A stretch of DNA of 64,000 nt from Paucidesulfovibrio sp036541255 (GCA_036541255.1 JAZHDD010000063.1:68220-132219); one strand, 5' to 3'; numbered from the stretch's first letter, positions 33,542 to 41,982 are shown. Notes: generated by a model from the letters alone, not told the origin. Numbers and translations: made by a program.

Positions 33542-33569
33542 AAAATAATACACGCCGTCTATATGTCAA
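33542..33569 (-). promoter_or_regulatory. CBASS operon promoter
   Basis: On the minus strand TTGACA (33564-33569) and TATTTT (33542-33547) are 16 bases apart, about 38 bp upstream of the CD-NTase start. Confidence 0.6.
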
Positions 33570-33850
33570 TGATATCTGGCTGAATTAATATTCCATACTG
33601 TGTTGGTCGGATGATAAATTGGCAGAGAATTAAGGGTGCTTCTGGAAGTTGTAACGGTTATTTGATTGTCTTAGCCACCAGTACGCCCGGTTCTGAAGTA
33701 ACCTGGACATATTAAGGGGTTATCCTGTGAGGTTACTGGTTTAGCTTTTTCTTTTTTTGGCCCTCCCTCCCCCCCCGCATGCGGGCATGGACTTAATCCT
33801 CTGTAGAAACGTAGTTTCCGATGGCGAATAGTTTTTATCGCTATAGATAA

Positions 33851-33895
33851 AGCCGCTCCTGGTTGTTTCCTTTTAAAGGTCCCCCAGAAGCGGCT
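33851..33895 (-). terminator. Hairpin, possible terminator of the upstream minus-strand gene
   Basis: AGCCGCT-c-CTGG (33851-33862) pairs with CCAG-a-AGCGGCT (33884-33895) with one mismatch. On the minus strand it is followed by TTTATC, a weak U tract. Confidence 0.4.
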
Positions 33896-33904
33896 CGACT
33901 TAAC

Positions 33905-33980
33905 AACTTTATTACTTCCTAAAGAACTTTATTACTCACTTAAGTTCTTTATTACTTGCTTAAAGACTTTATTACTCTCT
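33905..33980. repeat. Four tandem 20-bp repeats with CTTTATTACT core
   Basis: CTTTATTACT occurs at 33907, 33927, 33947 and 33967, exactly 20 bp apart, about two helical turns. The units also share a flanking T/A-rich CTTAAG-like part. The unit at 33920-33939 is the inverted copy of 29063-29082. The pattern fits an iteron or operator array. Confidence 0.75.
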
Positions 33981-34108
33981 CACAACCCCAGAAAAGCAGA
34001 ATAGCCTATAGATCTGCATTTCGCAATCTTGCCGCAAAATGGTCCAAAGAAGTGAACCTACGTTTAGGCAATCCCTGTGTGCATTCTAGTAAGTCAAGTA
34101 AGTGGTCG

Positions 34109-35134
34109 CTATGAATATGATCTCATATTGTCACCATAGCCTGATTGCCATTGCCCCCATAAGTCTGGGTACCGAACAATTCGAAGGATAGAGCATGCAT
34201 ATACCACTTTGGGAATGCAGTGAATTCGGAAATTGTCGTCTGGTTTATGAAGGGCCAATGGCCAAAGATGTAAGAATTTACTAATGTCTTTTTGTGTCCG
34301 CTGAAAAGCGAAGCCAAGCTTGGGGATTCCCAATAAATCGAAAGGTTCACTTTTATTTACTTTTAATGCTCTTTCTAAACGTTCCTCTAATTCTCTCAGT
34401 TGGTCATATGAGTTGGCGTGAAGGGTTAGAAATTCATTAATCTGCGGGTATATTGCTGAATACATCTCCATTGATTGCTCGATAGAAAATGCATCAAACA
34501 AGGTCGCAACATTTTCACAAAACATTGGGTGACGGTAAAGTGCTTCCTTGTAGCTACTTGGCCGCTGGCACCTTTTAAAGGTATTTATAATTCGGTCCCA
34601 GTAGGATTGGGGAGCTTGTGATTTGTAGTCCTTCAAGTCCTCTTCGAGTCTCGTGAGAAATTGAAGACTATTAATAATGCCCATACCATACTCTGAGTCA
34701 AGAGCTGGGTCATAAATATCTTTAACTGCTTCGGTTATGGCATGAAAGTTGTGCCTCAGGTGCTTTTCAAATCCGGGAGGATCATAAAAGTCAAAATGAT
34801 CGTAGATTTTTTGATATGCTTTCCCTGCGACACTTATGAGGTCCTTGACAATAATTTTTAACTCACCAGTTACTTCGTTCAGTGTTTTTTGATGGTGCCG
34901 AGAAATTTCAAAATAATTTTTCTGTGATTCTAATTTTTGATACTGAAGAGCTATCTCTTGATATTGCAAGGACTCTTTTTGTAGTTTTTCTATTTCGTTT
35001 TGATGGCGAATTGTAGCCTTGATAGCTCTTCTCGATTTTAAGTACGCGAGAAGAGAAATAAGACAACTAACACCTGGAATTATAAAGGTTGAAACGACGG
35101 AAGTATCTTTTATAATATTATGCATTTCTAGCAT
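34109..35134 (-). CDS. Membrane-anchored coiled-coil protein of unknown function
   Basis: 341 residues from ATG 35134 (AAGGA upstream). One N-terminal membrane segment (VVSTFIIPGVSCLISLLAYL), then a heptad-rich coiled coil (about 45-110), then a mostly helical domain of about 220 residues. No family was recognised. The gene is AT-rich, and with its neighbour it lies between CBASS and the mobilisation genes, where phage-defence cargo is common. A membrane effector or scaffold role is only a guess. Confidence 0.65.
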   Translation of the reverse strand: MLEMHNIIKDTSVVSTFIIPGVSCLISLLAYLKSRRAIKATIRHQNEIEKLQKESLQYQEIALQYQKLESQKNYFEISRHHQKTLNEVTGELKIIVKDLISVAGKAYQKIYDHFDFYDPPGFEKHLRHNFHAITEAVKDIYDPALDSEYGMGIINSLQFLTRLEEDLKDYKSQAPQSYWDRIINTFKRCQRPSSYKEALYRHPMFCENVATLFDAFSIEQSMEMYSAIYPQINEFLTLHANSYDQLRELEERLERALKVNKSEPFDLLGIPKLGFAFQRTQKDISKFLHLWPLALHKPDDNFRIHCIPKVVYACSILRIVRYPDLWGQWQSGYGDNMRSYS

Positions 35135-35376
35135 TTTATAATAATCCTTTTATGATTTGTTGCCATATTCCTTTAAGCACATTTGGCTTCGTATATGTGT
35201 TTGATTGAAGGCGTTAAGCAAGGAGGAACAGCTTCGGGGGGCTAAGCCGTCTCTGGTGTAATTTATATGTTTTCAATGCGCAGTAGAGTGAATATGAATT
35301 TTCTCCGCTGATGCCTATATTCTAAGAGTGGAGTTAAGGCGAGTTGAAGACGTTTGGTGGCCGGATGGTTGACGCG

Positions 35377-36309
35377 CTATTGGTCACTTGTTGGCACTCC
35401 AGCTATGGCTTGGTGTACTCTGGAGTGGCAAATCGTCCCGACTACATTCATCAAAAAAACTGCATCATATTCAAACTCTTCGTCTCGAGAAGGATGCCAC
35501 TTTTTATGTGTATGCTTGTTGGCGTGTTGGATGCTTCCTCTCAGGTCAACTATATACTTAATCAAATCCGTTTCATTTATTTCTGAACCAGTAGCCCTAA
35601 GCTTACTACAGATACGGCGCAATGCTACATTTGATTCTTGATTTATTTCTTCAGTTAGAACTTGCTTCAATTCAGTTGAATTACTGAATCTGTATACCAA
35701 GCCCTTTGTTGAAAATTGACCTTCTCCATATTCATATTCCAGAAAAAAGAAAAGATGGCGAACCGTTTCAATATAGCGACAGTTTTCAAAATGCTCTCGA
35801 CCTAGACGATAGTGGGCAGCAGAAACATAATCTCTAGGTTTTGCACCAGCTGCTATAATACATCTAGCCAGTATACCATTATTAACAGGCTCTGTATTGT
35901 CCCAATTGTCTCTAGGTCTAAGTTTCCAACCGCCCATTATTGAAGTTTTGTTATCCCCTTCTTGTGGTATCCACTCTTCTTCCATTTTAGAATAATCTAT
36001 GGCCCAAAGTCCGAACACGCTTAAGATGCTTTCTAAAGCAACAATTTTGTCATGTATGTCAATATATTTTAAAGCATCCTCATTTACGGCAAATGGAAAT
36101 CGAGGGATTATAGCATTTGGATCTTGTTCGACAGTGTGAAGAGTTGGCCAGTTTTCTTCAGGCACGTTTTGAATTTCGACAATTATTCTATCGACAAACT
36201 GAGTATGTTCGTTGATCTGAAAAAAGAAATTCCAGTCATAGAGTACTATTGGTTGTGCATCACTTATTCTGAGTACTCCACGCGCCGGTAGTGTGTAACA
36301 TACTTTCAT
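35377..36309 (-). CDS. HEPN-like protein of unknown function
   Basis: 310 residues. The N-terminal 160 residues are not recognised. The C-terminal half is helical and contains LRGSIQHANKH, with R257-x4-H262, the R-x4-6-H motif of HEPN ribonucleases, in the setting typical of Apea-like HEPN domains (preceded by a long helix and followed by a Phe/Leu-rich helix). HEPN proteins often cut RNA in toxin or abortive-infection systems. No clear antitoxin is adjacent. AT-rich, 242 bp upstream of the coiled-coil gene on the same strand. Confidence 0.6.
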   Translation of the reverse strand: MKVCYTLPARGVLRISDAQPIVLYDWNFFFQINEHTQFVDRIIVEIQNVPEENWPTLHTVEQDPNAIIPRFPFAVNEDALKYIDIHDKIVALESILSVFGLWAIDYSKMEEEWIPQEGDNKTSIMGGWKLRPRDNWDNTEPVNNGILARCIIAAGAKPRDYVSAAHYRLGREHFENCRYIETVRHLFFFLEYEYGEGQFSTKGLVYRFSNSTELKQVLTEEINQESNVALRRICSKLRATGSEINETDLIKYIVDLRGSIQHANKHTHKKWHPSRDEEFEYDAVFLMNVVGTICHSRVHQAIAGVPTSDQ

Positions 36310-36616
36310 ATCTACTTATCGTGTTAGTAGTTGATGAGAACTAACATTCTTGGCACCGCATTTCCACTTGGTGGCATGATTCTGAATATAAAACTTTGAG
36401 CAAGTCTGGTCTACAACCAAAAAAAGACGTTTTTTTTACATTCAATCATGTAACATACTAAAATTATAAGATATAAAATTTTACTGGGATGATTTCTGAT
36501 CTACTTTTCAAATAATATCTGTATAAATTTTGAAAAATTCCCATAAAACAGCCTGATTTTCAAATGGTACCTGTATAAATTTTGAAAAATAGGGGTCTTT
36601 GTGCTGTTAGACAAAA
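36310..36616. other. AT-rich region upstream of alpA-like gene
   Basis: It contains two 34-bp direct repeats (36505-36538, 36557-36590). It is also the most likely place for divergent promoters, as the HEPN-like gene reads away to the left. Confidence 0.5.
36505..36590. repeat. Two 34-bp direct repeats with internal inverted repeats
   Basis: Copies at 36505-36538 and 36557-36590 match at 31 of 34 positions and start 52 bp apart, about five helical turns. Each begins TTTTCAAAT and ends ATTTTGAAAAAT, so each is itself an inverted repeat. TATAAA in each could be a -10 box. Likely an operator or replication site. Confidence 0.72.
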
Positions 36617-36925
36617 ATGAATCAAGTGGTATTATGGAGGTGTTTTGCATGTGTTGAAGTTATCATGATGACCGGGGTTGTTTTAATGATGAATTATATT
36701 GTTGACGATGAATTACTCAACGCGGAACAACTTGCATCGTTGCTGAAGTTGTCTCGTACAACTGTCCAAGCCTATCGCTCCAAAAAACCAGATAGTCTGC
36801 CGCCGAGCTTTAAGCTCGGCCGCTTGGTGCGTTGGAGGAAAAGTGATGTTCAGGCGTGGATAGCTGACATCGACGTTGGTCAAGTGCCCGCAAAACGTGG
36901 TCCAGGAAGACCGAGGAAGCGGTAG
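36617..36925 (+). CDS. AlpA/excisionase-type helix-turn-helix protein
   Basis: Up to 102 residues. The conserved part is LLNAEQLASLLKLSRTTVQA then LPPSFKLGRLVRWRKSDVQAWI, a MerR-like winged HTH as in AlpA and Xis proteins. The start is unclear: ATG 36617 is the longest, while ATG 36686 or 36689 would begin at the domain. It ends in a Lys/Arg-Pro tail (KRGPGRPRKR) like an AT-hook. It probably controls the element's integrase or mobilisation genes and may bind the twin repeats upstream. Confidence 0.8.
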   Translation: MNQVVLWRCFACVEVIMMTGVVLMMNYIVDDELLNAEQLASLLKLSRTTVQAYRSKKPDSLPPSFKLGRLVRWRKSDVQAWIADIDVGQVPAKRGPGRPRKR

Positions 36926-36926
36926 A

Positions 36927-37802
36927 ATGAACCCCCGCCCCTCCTTCCAGTTTTACCCGCGCGACTGGCGAAATGATCTGGACCTACAAGGGTGCAGCCT
37001 CCCAGCTCAGGCCCTGTTGATAAATTTTATTTGTGTCGTGCACGATTCAGATAAATACGGGGTCCTGTGCATTTCTGGTGCGAAAAGCGATCCATTTGCA
37101 GATCAAGATTTTGCAAAAAAATGTGCGAAAATTTTCAGAATTACGCCGAAAAAATTTCAAAAACTTTTACGTGAATTGCTCGATTCTGGAGTTTTAAAAC
37201 AGGATGAAAACGGTGCGGTCTACTGCAATAGAATGCTGAGAGATCAGCGACTTACGGAAGCTAGAAGGGCCGCTGGGAAGCGCGGCGGTAATCCAAATTT
37301 GCTTAACCAAAAGGATAATCAAAATCCAACCCCTTCTTCTTCTACTACTTCTTCATTTTCTACTTCTTTAAAAAACACCACCACTACACCTACCAATTCT
37401 TCCCTTTCACCGGGCGCAGTGGTTGGTAGTTGTTGTCAAATTTCCAGTGACGAAGAAGACTGCATTCGCCTTTTGACAAAATATGCGGCGACCAAAAATC
37501 CATCCGCTTTCGAAAGGGTCCTCCGTGAAAAAGCAAGGCAAGGTGATCTGGATATTTCCAGGCTGAGTGAACTCAGGGAAATGGAAGCCAAGGAGATCAA
37601 GCAAATTAAAGCAAATGAAATGGCGATGCGGAGGGCAAAAATGATCGAAGAACTAAATGCAAAGGAAGAAAAAGAACACCTCCAAAAAACGATGAAGTAC
37701 GTGGAAATGAAACGAAGAAAAGGCGAGGAGGGACCTGTAACTTCGCTATCATCTGGCGATGATGCTTGTCTGGTCCCGCCTGCGGCGAGCGGGGAGCTGT
37801 GA
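36927..37802 (+). CDS. Replication-initiation-type or phage-like DNA-binding protein
   Basis: 291 residues from ATG 36927, one base after the alpA-like stop. The N-terminal half (FQFYPRDWRNDLDLQGCSLPA ... FRITPKKFQKLLRELLDSGV) looks like the winged-helix domain of DUF1376-like and replisome-organiser proteins. It is followed by a Ser/Thr-rich linker (about 145-185) and a long charged coiled coil (about 225-275). Family assignment is by pattern only. It may act in replication of the excised element. Confidence 0.55.
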   Translation: MNPRPSFQFYPRDWRNDLDLQGCSLPAQALLINFICVVHDSDKYGVLCISGAKSDPFADQDFAKKCAKIFRITPKKFQKLLRELLDSGVLKQDENGAVYCNRMLRDQRLTEARRAAGKRGGNPNLLNQKDNQNPTPSSSTTSSFSTSLKNTTTTPTNSSLSPGAVVGSCCQISSDEEDCIRLLTKYAATKNPSAFERVLREKARQGDLDISRLSELREMEAKEIKQIKANEMAMRRAKMIEELNAKEEKEHLQKTMKYVEMKRRKGEEGPVTSLSSGDDACLVPPAASGEL

Positions 37803-38155
37803 TGGCGAAACGCGGTCCCATTCCCAAAAAAGATGCCGAGTTGCGAAAACATCAGGTCAACTGTCGGTTGACTGATCAGGAGCTGCAAACTCTCGACGCA
37901 CACCGGGGTGGCCTTTCCCGTGGAGCATGGCTGCGGACGGCTGCGATGAAGCGTCCTCCAAGGCTCATCCCGGCGGTAAATCGTGAAGCATGGTCCCACT
38001 TGGCCAAGTTAGCCGGTGGACTGACCTTCTTTGTTCAAGAGGCCAAATCAGGCCGAATTCTGACGATCGATGAAAGTTTGCTTTCTGATTTACGCGGGGC
38101 TGTAGGTGACGTGCGACGGCAACTTATTGGGGTTAGGGTGGAAGATGAGGGCTAA
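37802..38155 (+). CDS. mobC: MobC-like relaxosome accessory protein
   Basis: 117 residues from ATG 37802, overlapping the previous stop by 1 bp (TGATG). The N-terminus (KHQVNCRLTDQELQTLDAHR, GLSRGAWLRTAAM) is a ribbon-helix-helix-type DNA-binding region as in MobC proteins; C-terminal helices end DVRRQLIGVRVED. It overlaps the relaxase start by 11 bp. MobC helps open oriT for the relaxase. Confidence 0.78.
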   Translation: MAKRGPIPKKDAELRKHQVNCRLTDQELQTLDAHRGGLSRGAWLRTAAMKRPPRLIPAVNREAWSHLAKLAGGLTFFVQEAKSGRILTIDESLLSDLRGAVGDVRRQLIGVRVEDEG

Positions 38156-40349
38156 CGTGGTCAGAGGCACTGGGTTTCGTGGAGCGCTGAATTATGCCAT
38201 GGCCCCCAATAAACACGCCCAGATAGTGGGCGGCAACCTTGATGGAAAAAATCCGAAAGAGTTGGCCTCTGAATTTGCTGTTTCCCGGGCCTTGCGGCCT
38301 GATTGCACTCGCCCAGTCTGGCACTGCTCCCTTTCTTCTCCTGAGGGAGAAAAACCGAGCGCCGAGCAATGGGGGCAGGCCGCAAAGTTGCTTCTCCAAT
38401 CTGCAGGCATGAACCCTGAAAAACACCAATATGTGGCCGTTCGGCATGGCGATGCCGTTCATGACCATGTGCACATTTATGCGAGCCGAGTCGGCCTGGA
38501 TGGTTCAATTTGGCATGGTCAGCATGAAGCCAGTCTTGTCCAAGACGCGACTGACCGCATCGAGCATGATTTGGGCCTAGCCATCACGCGAAACCGCAGG
38601 AATCCTCGTTTTATACCCCAGCCAACAGTGAAGTGCACCAAACAAGAAACTGAAATGTGGCGGCGTAAAGGCGTTGAGATTCCTCCAAAATTTTTGATTG
38701 CCGCAAGCATCGACGAAGCTTTGAAAAAGGCAAAATCCTGGGAGGATCTGACCGCTGCTTTGTCCATCAGCGGGATAGAGTTGAAGCGTAATGAGCGGGG
38801 GGTGGGCTACCGTTTGAACTACCTGGAACCGACGACAGGCGAAGAGTGTAGTTATAAAGCAAGTGACATCGGGAAATCTTATTCTTTCAAGAATGTCGCA
38901 CGGCGACTTGAGGAGAATATTAATGGGCAAGATCGACCAAATGAAATCAGCGGCCAGGGCGGAAGCTGGGAAAGACCGTTTGAGCGAGATTATCCAAGGT
39001 CTAACTCGGACCAATCGACGCCTCGCAGAGGTCCTGACGGTCATACAGACACAGACGCAACAGGGGCAGCAGGGACAGGAGCCCTCACGGACTCTAGAGC
39101 AGCAACTGAAGCATACGCTGCTGGCCAGCATGATAATCGGGGGCATTCTGCTGGTCGGAATCTTGGGATGGCAGGAACTTCGAGCCAAGCCCTTGGCAGA
39201 GAAAGCAGCGAATTGGGACATGGTCGTGCAAAATTTTCAGAAAATGCCTCCGGAAACAAAAGAATGGATCCGGAAAAACCTATTCATGAACTAGTGGAGG
39301 AAGTTGGAATGGAACGTGAACTAGTCCGGTCAAAGGTACAGGAAACTATTGAACAAATCTTGGCTGAACAGGACCAAATTGAAACCAAGCGATTTGTCCA
39401 GGAGTTGGGGAAGTGGGATGTTGAGGCAAAATTGTTTTATAACGATAAATTACGAAGGATTATGGGCTTCGGGCTTGACTGTGATGGAGAGCATTTTCAG
39501 GGCCATGAGGTCGGGATTCCCTGGTCGTCAATCCGGGAAAAACTCATTTTGTCTGACGGAATAAAGAAAGTGGATCGCGAACCAATCCACATATCTCCTT
39601 CGTCCCCTGGAGGAGAAATAGTGGTGAAGCGGAGCAGGACGGAGGCGTTCGAAGCCGCGAAAAGGCGTTGTCCTGAGCTTTTTGCTGATATTCAGTTCGG
39701 TGAAGAAGATGAATGGGCACTATTCACATCTATCACATCAGTTGATGGCGATGGCGAGACTGAAACAGTTGAATTCTACGAATCTCCTTCTGGTAAAGAA
39801 GTTCAAATTAACCAAAATACCTATCAAGCAATTTCAGCGGCGCTCATCTACGGTCATGAGCGCTGGGAAGGTCCAGTAGCAGTACGATGCAAGACCCCTG
39901 AGATAGCCAAATTGTTTCTGCAGGCAGCTGATGACCACGGCGTGCCCATCTCTAACCGCGAGGAACTTGAAAGGCTCGCAACGGGCCTTGCTAGCTATCC
40001 TGTAGCTGAGATCTCAAGGCCGTCCGGGTCCGGGAGCGGCACTCCTACCTCTGTTGTCTTTACCGACTATGCTCAAACTCTTGAAAAGTTGATCGAATTT
40101 GAAGGATTCGTAGAGTGCGACGAAAACGAATCAAAAAAGGCAGATCTTCGCGCCAAACTTGACGCAATGGTCCAGCAGGGGGTTCAAGCAGATCCCAATC
40201 CCAAAGTTATGGACGCCTTTATTGAATCGGAAGTGGGTAAAATTGAGTGCATCGAACAGGCGGAAGCACTCCAGCAATATTTGATGAAGATCGGATATGA
40301 GACAAATCTTGATGATTTATACTCTCATATGCCATCTATGGGGTACTAA
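38145..40349 (+). CDS. mobA: Relaxase (MobA/VirD2 family)
   Basis: 734 residues from ATG 38145. The N-terminal relaxase domain has Tyr17 in GALNYAMAP as the likely nicking residue and the metal-binding RHGDAVHDHVHIYASRV (H-x-D...H-x-H). Residues 250-385 are low-complexity Gly/Ser/Asp-rich because another gene is encoded in the +1 frame there. The C-terminal part has a region like LPD7 domains (AISAALIYGHERW ... LFLQAADDHGV). It nicks oriT and leads the strand into a recipient. No coupling or T4SS proteins are encoded. Confidence 0.88.
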   Translation: MRANVVRGTGFRGALNYAMAPNKHAQIVGGNLDGKNPKELASEFAVSRALRPDCTRPVWHCSLSSPEGEKPSAEQWGQAAKLLLQSAGMNPEKHQYVAVRHGDAVHDHVHIYASRVGLDGSIWHGQHEASLVQDATDRIEHDLGLAITRNRRNPRFIPQPTVKCTKQETEMWRRKGVEIPPKFLIAASIDEALKKAKSWEDLTAALSISGIELKRNERGVGYRLNYLEPTTGEECSYKASDIGKSYSFKNVARRLEENINGQDRPNEISGQGGSWERPFERDYPRSNSDQSTPRRGPDGHTDTDATGAAGTGALTDSRAATEAYAAGQHDNRGHSAGRNLGMAGTSSQALGRESSELGHGRAKFSENASGNKRMDPEKPIHELVEEVGMERELVRSKVQETIEQILAEQDQIETKRFVQELGKWDVEAKLFYNDKLRRIMGFGLDCDGEHFQGHEVGIPWSSIREKLILSDGIKKVDREPIHISPSSPGGEIVVKRSRTEAFEAAKRRCPELFADIQFGEEDEWALFTSITSVDGDGETETVEFYESPSGKEVQINQNTYQAISAALIYGHERWEGPVAVRCKTPEIAKLFLQAADDHGVPISNREELERLATGLASYPVAEISRPSGSGSGTPTSVVFTDYAQTLEKLIEFEGFVECDENESKKADLRAKLDAMVQQGVQADPNPKVMDAFIESEVGKIECIEQAEALQQYLMKIGYETNLDDLYSHMPSMGY
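38923..39294 (+). CDS. MobB-like membrane protein nested inside the relaxase gene
   Basis: 123 residues, read in the +1 frame relative to the relaxase. ATG 38923 has AGGAGA 6-7 bases upstream. The product has a helical, Gln/Arg-rich N-terminus (DQMKSAARAEAGKDRLSEII), a membrane segment (LLASMIIGGILLVGILGW) and a charged tail (MPPETKEWIRKNLFMN). In RSF1010, mobB (about 137 residues, with a membrane segment) is likewise nested in mobA. The same arrangement, size and topology make this a convincing overlapping gene. Confidence 0.75.
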   Translation: MGKIDQMKSAARAEAGKDRLSEIIQGLTRTNRRLAEVLTVIQTQTQQGQQGQEPSRTLEQQLKHTLLASMIIGGILLVGILGWQELRAKPLAEKAANWDMVVQNFQKMPPETKEWIRKNLFMN

Positions 40350-40350
40350 A

Positions 40351-40554
40351 ATGCAACAGCAAATTAATAATGTAGAAGAGTTTGCGGAATTGGCTGATGC
40401 AATCGGTCCTTTTTGCAAGCTGACTGCCCTGAAAGAGTTGCTTGATGGTGCTCCACAAGAAGTCCGCAAGACAACAATGTGGGGGTATCTTCATGGAATT
40501 TTTGATGCACGTAGCCTGTATGATAATACATGCCGCAATGATTTAGGTGTTTAG
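40351..40554 (+). CDS. Small acidic protein, unknown
   Basis: 67 residues from ATG 40351, one base after the relaxase stop, so likely cotranslated. MQQQINNVEEFAELADAIGP then LTALKELLDGAPQEVRKTTM. Predicted helical and soluble; no family recognised. The following metallopeptidase-like gene starts directly after its stop. It could be a mobilisation accessory or partner of that protein. Confidence 0.6.
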   Translation: MQQQINNVEEFAELADAIGPFCKLTALKELLDGAPQEVRKTTMWGYLHGIFDARSLYDNTCRNDLGV

Positions 40555-41340
40555 ATGGGAAACAGCCTTCATGGTTATCTGAAGAGGCGAGCTCTGCGCA
40601 CTCAAAGAGTAGACGTACATGCTGCAATGAAGGCGTGGGGATCGCCTCATCCTATAGAGATAGTTTTCGTAAACAAGCAATATGCTTCGTGGAGTGGATG
40701 TAGTTATTCGTACAACGAAGATCGTAAGAATGTTTATTTTAATATTGCAAATTTTATTAATAAAGCAGCGCTTCGTAACAGGTTTGATCTGTATTTCAGT
40801 TCTATCGAAGACGAAGCAGAATTGCAAAAATATCAATTTTCATGGAAAGAACTTGAAGCTTGTCTTAAACGTGTAGAGTATAGACAATGTGCTGCACATG
40901 TGTACGCGCACGAATGTGCACACAAGTTCTTATCAATTAATCATGACGAATATAGAGGTCATGGAATCGCATTTTCAATTGTTAATACAGTTCTACTAAT
41001 GCGACTTGAAAAAGATGTAGAGTCAATTTTTCGATTTTATAATTTTCATGAAAAAAGACAACCATGTTTCTGCTTTAAAAAGTATGGTCCTAAAACAACT
41101 TTAAAAGCTCTCCGGGTGCTTGTTCTTGAAGCAGCAAAAGCAATAAACGATGATTACATAGATATTTACACGTGTTGTGAAAAGGCCGTTGGATATCATC
41201 GTTATGTTGAATCTGAGCAGCTTGTTGTTAAGTTAGCTGCCAAAATTCGTCGAAAAGAATGGACAGAATGGACAGAAGCAGCAATAGCCCTCTTGGTGTA
41301 TGCTGGGCTGGCGGTAATCATTGGGAACATGCTCACCTGA
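40555..41340 (+). CDS. SprT/zincin-like metallopeptidase with C-terminal membrane anchor
   Basis: 261 residues. HVYAHECAHKF holds H119-E120-x-x-H123, and YRGHGIAF (about 134-140) supplies a likely third ligand H136, in an order like SprT/WLM proteins (HExxH then GHG). The C-terminus has one membrane segment (AIALLVYAGLAVIIGNML). SprT-like proteases in eukaryotes clear DNA-protein crosslinks; here a link to covalent relaxase-DNA complexes is attractive but speculative. AT-rich compared with the relaxase. Cotranscribed with it. Confidence 0.6.
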   Translation: MGNSLHGYLKRRALRTQRVDVHAAMKAWGSPHPIEIVFVNKQYASWSGCSYSYNEDRKNVYFNIANFINKAALRNRFDLYFSSIEDEAELQKYQFSWKELEACLKRVEYRQCAAHVYAHECAHKFLSINHDEYRGHGIAFSIVNTVLLMRLEKDVESIFRFYNFHEKRQPCFCFKKYGPKTTLKALRVLVLEAAKAINDDYIDIYTCCEKAVGYHRYVESEQLVVKLAAKIRRKEWTEWTEAAIALLVYAGLAVIIGNMLT

Positions 41341-41506
41341 TAGCGGAAGAACCCCCGTGAATGGTCAGTTTCTCGCCCTCGTCTTCTATGCGGTATGCCC
41401 TAATGTATTCATTCCGTCATACATCTTGCGGTCAAAGCGACTCAAGCCCTCCTTCGTCGGGATCGCCGCAAGAGCCATCCTGGGGCTATCGCCCCCTGGT
41501 CCCCCT

Positions 41507-41965
41507 TTAACGTATGATTTCAGCAGCCCTCATTCTGGCCATGGCAATATCAGAGTCTCTTCCAGGAAAATCTATTTGAATCAGAGGAGATTCAATGTCT
41601 TTCACCTGGAAAATCAGCTTGTTCTTGCTTCTCTCTTTTGTATGACGAACAGACTGAAAATCCTCAAAGGAGATTGTCTTGAATTTTTCATGCCTTGGCA
41701 GAAAAACAAATAATTCCTTGCTTAAGTCGATTGCAAAGCCGTTTTGGTAGCCAAGCGCAATAATGTCGAACGTCAGCTTGTTTTCCCTTCGAAAAACTTC
41801 AAATTTATTTTTCAGCTTGGCTTCATCGTTCTTACTGTACAATGCAATCCATGTTAAGGGTATGACAACAGCAGCAACGCTTCCCAATATGCCAAAGTGT
41901 TCGTAGCAGATCATTGTTAATATCGGAACTCCAAATAACATGAAGCAGCCTATGAATTGGATCAT
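41507..41965 (-). CDS. Two-helix membrane protein with PH-like domain, unknown
   Basis: 152 residues from ATG 41965 (AGGAG upstream). Two N-terminal membrane segments (about 3-20 and 24-42) precede a soluble region with beta pattern (KNKFEVFRRENKLTFDIIAL; FAIDLSKELFVFLPRH; KNKLIFQVKDIE). It begins 17 bp after the integrase stop and is probably cotranscribed with int. No family recognised. An immunity or superinfection-exclusion role is possible but unsupported. Confidence 0.6.
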   Translation of the reverse strand: MIQFIGCFMLFGVPILTMICYEHFGILGSVAAVVIPLTWIALYSKNDEAKLKNKFEVFRRENKLTFDIIALGYQNGFAIDLSKELFVFLPRHEKFKTISFEDFQSVRHTKERSKNKLIFQVKDIESPLIQIDFPGRDSDIAMARMRAAEIIR

Positions 41966-41982
41966 GAGTGGATCTCCTGTCG

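Larger units (their letters stand above)
33505..34108. other. Intergenic region upstream of CBASS
   Basis: It holds the CBASS promoter (33542-33569), a 12-bp palindrome CCCGCATGCGGG (33774-33785), a long hairpin (33851-33895) and a four-copy 20-bp repeat array (33905-33980). No gene is supported. Confidence 0.55.

Noticed and set aside
33905..33980. CRISPR-like array
   Set aside because: Repeat core is only 10 bp with 10-bp spacers that are similar to each other, and no cas genes are present.
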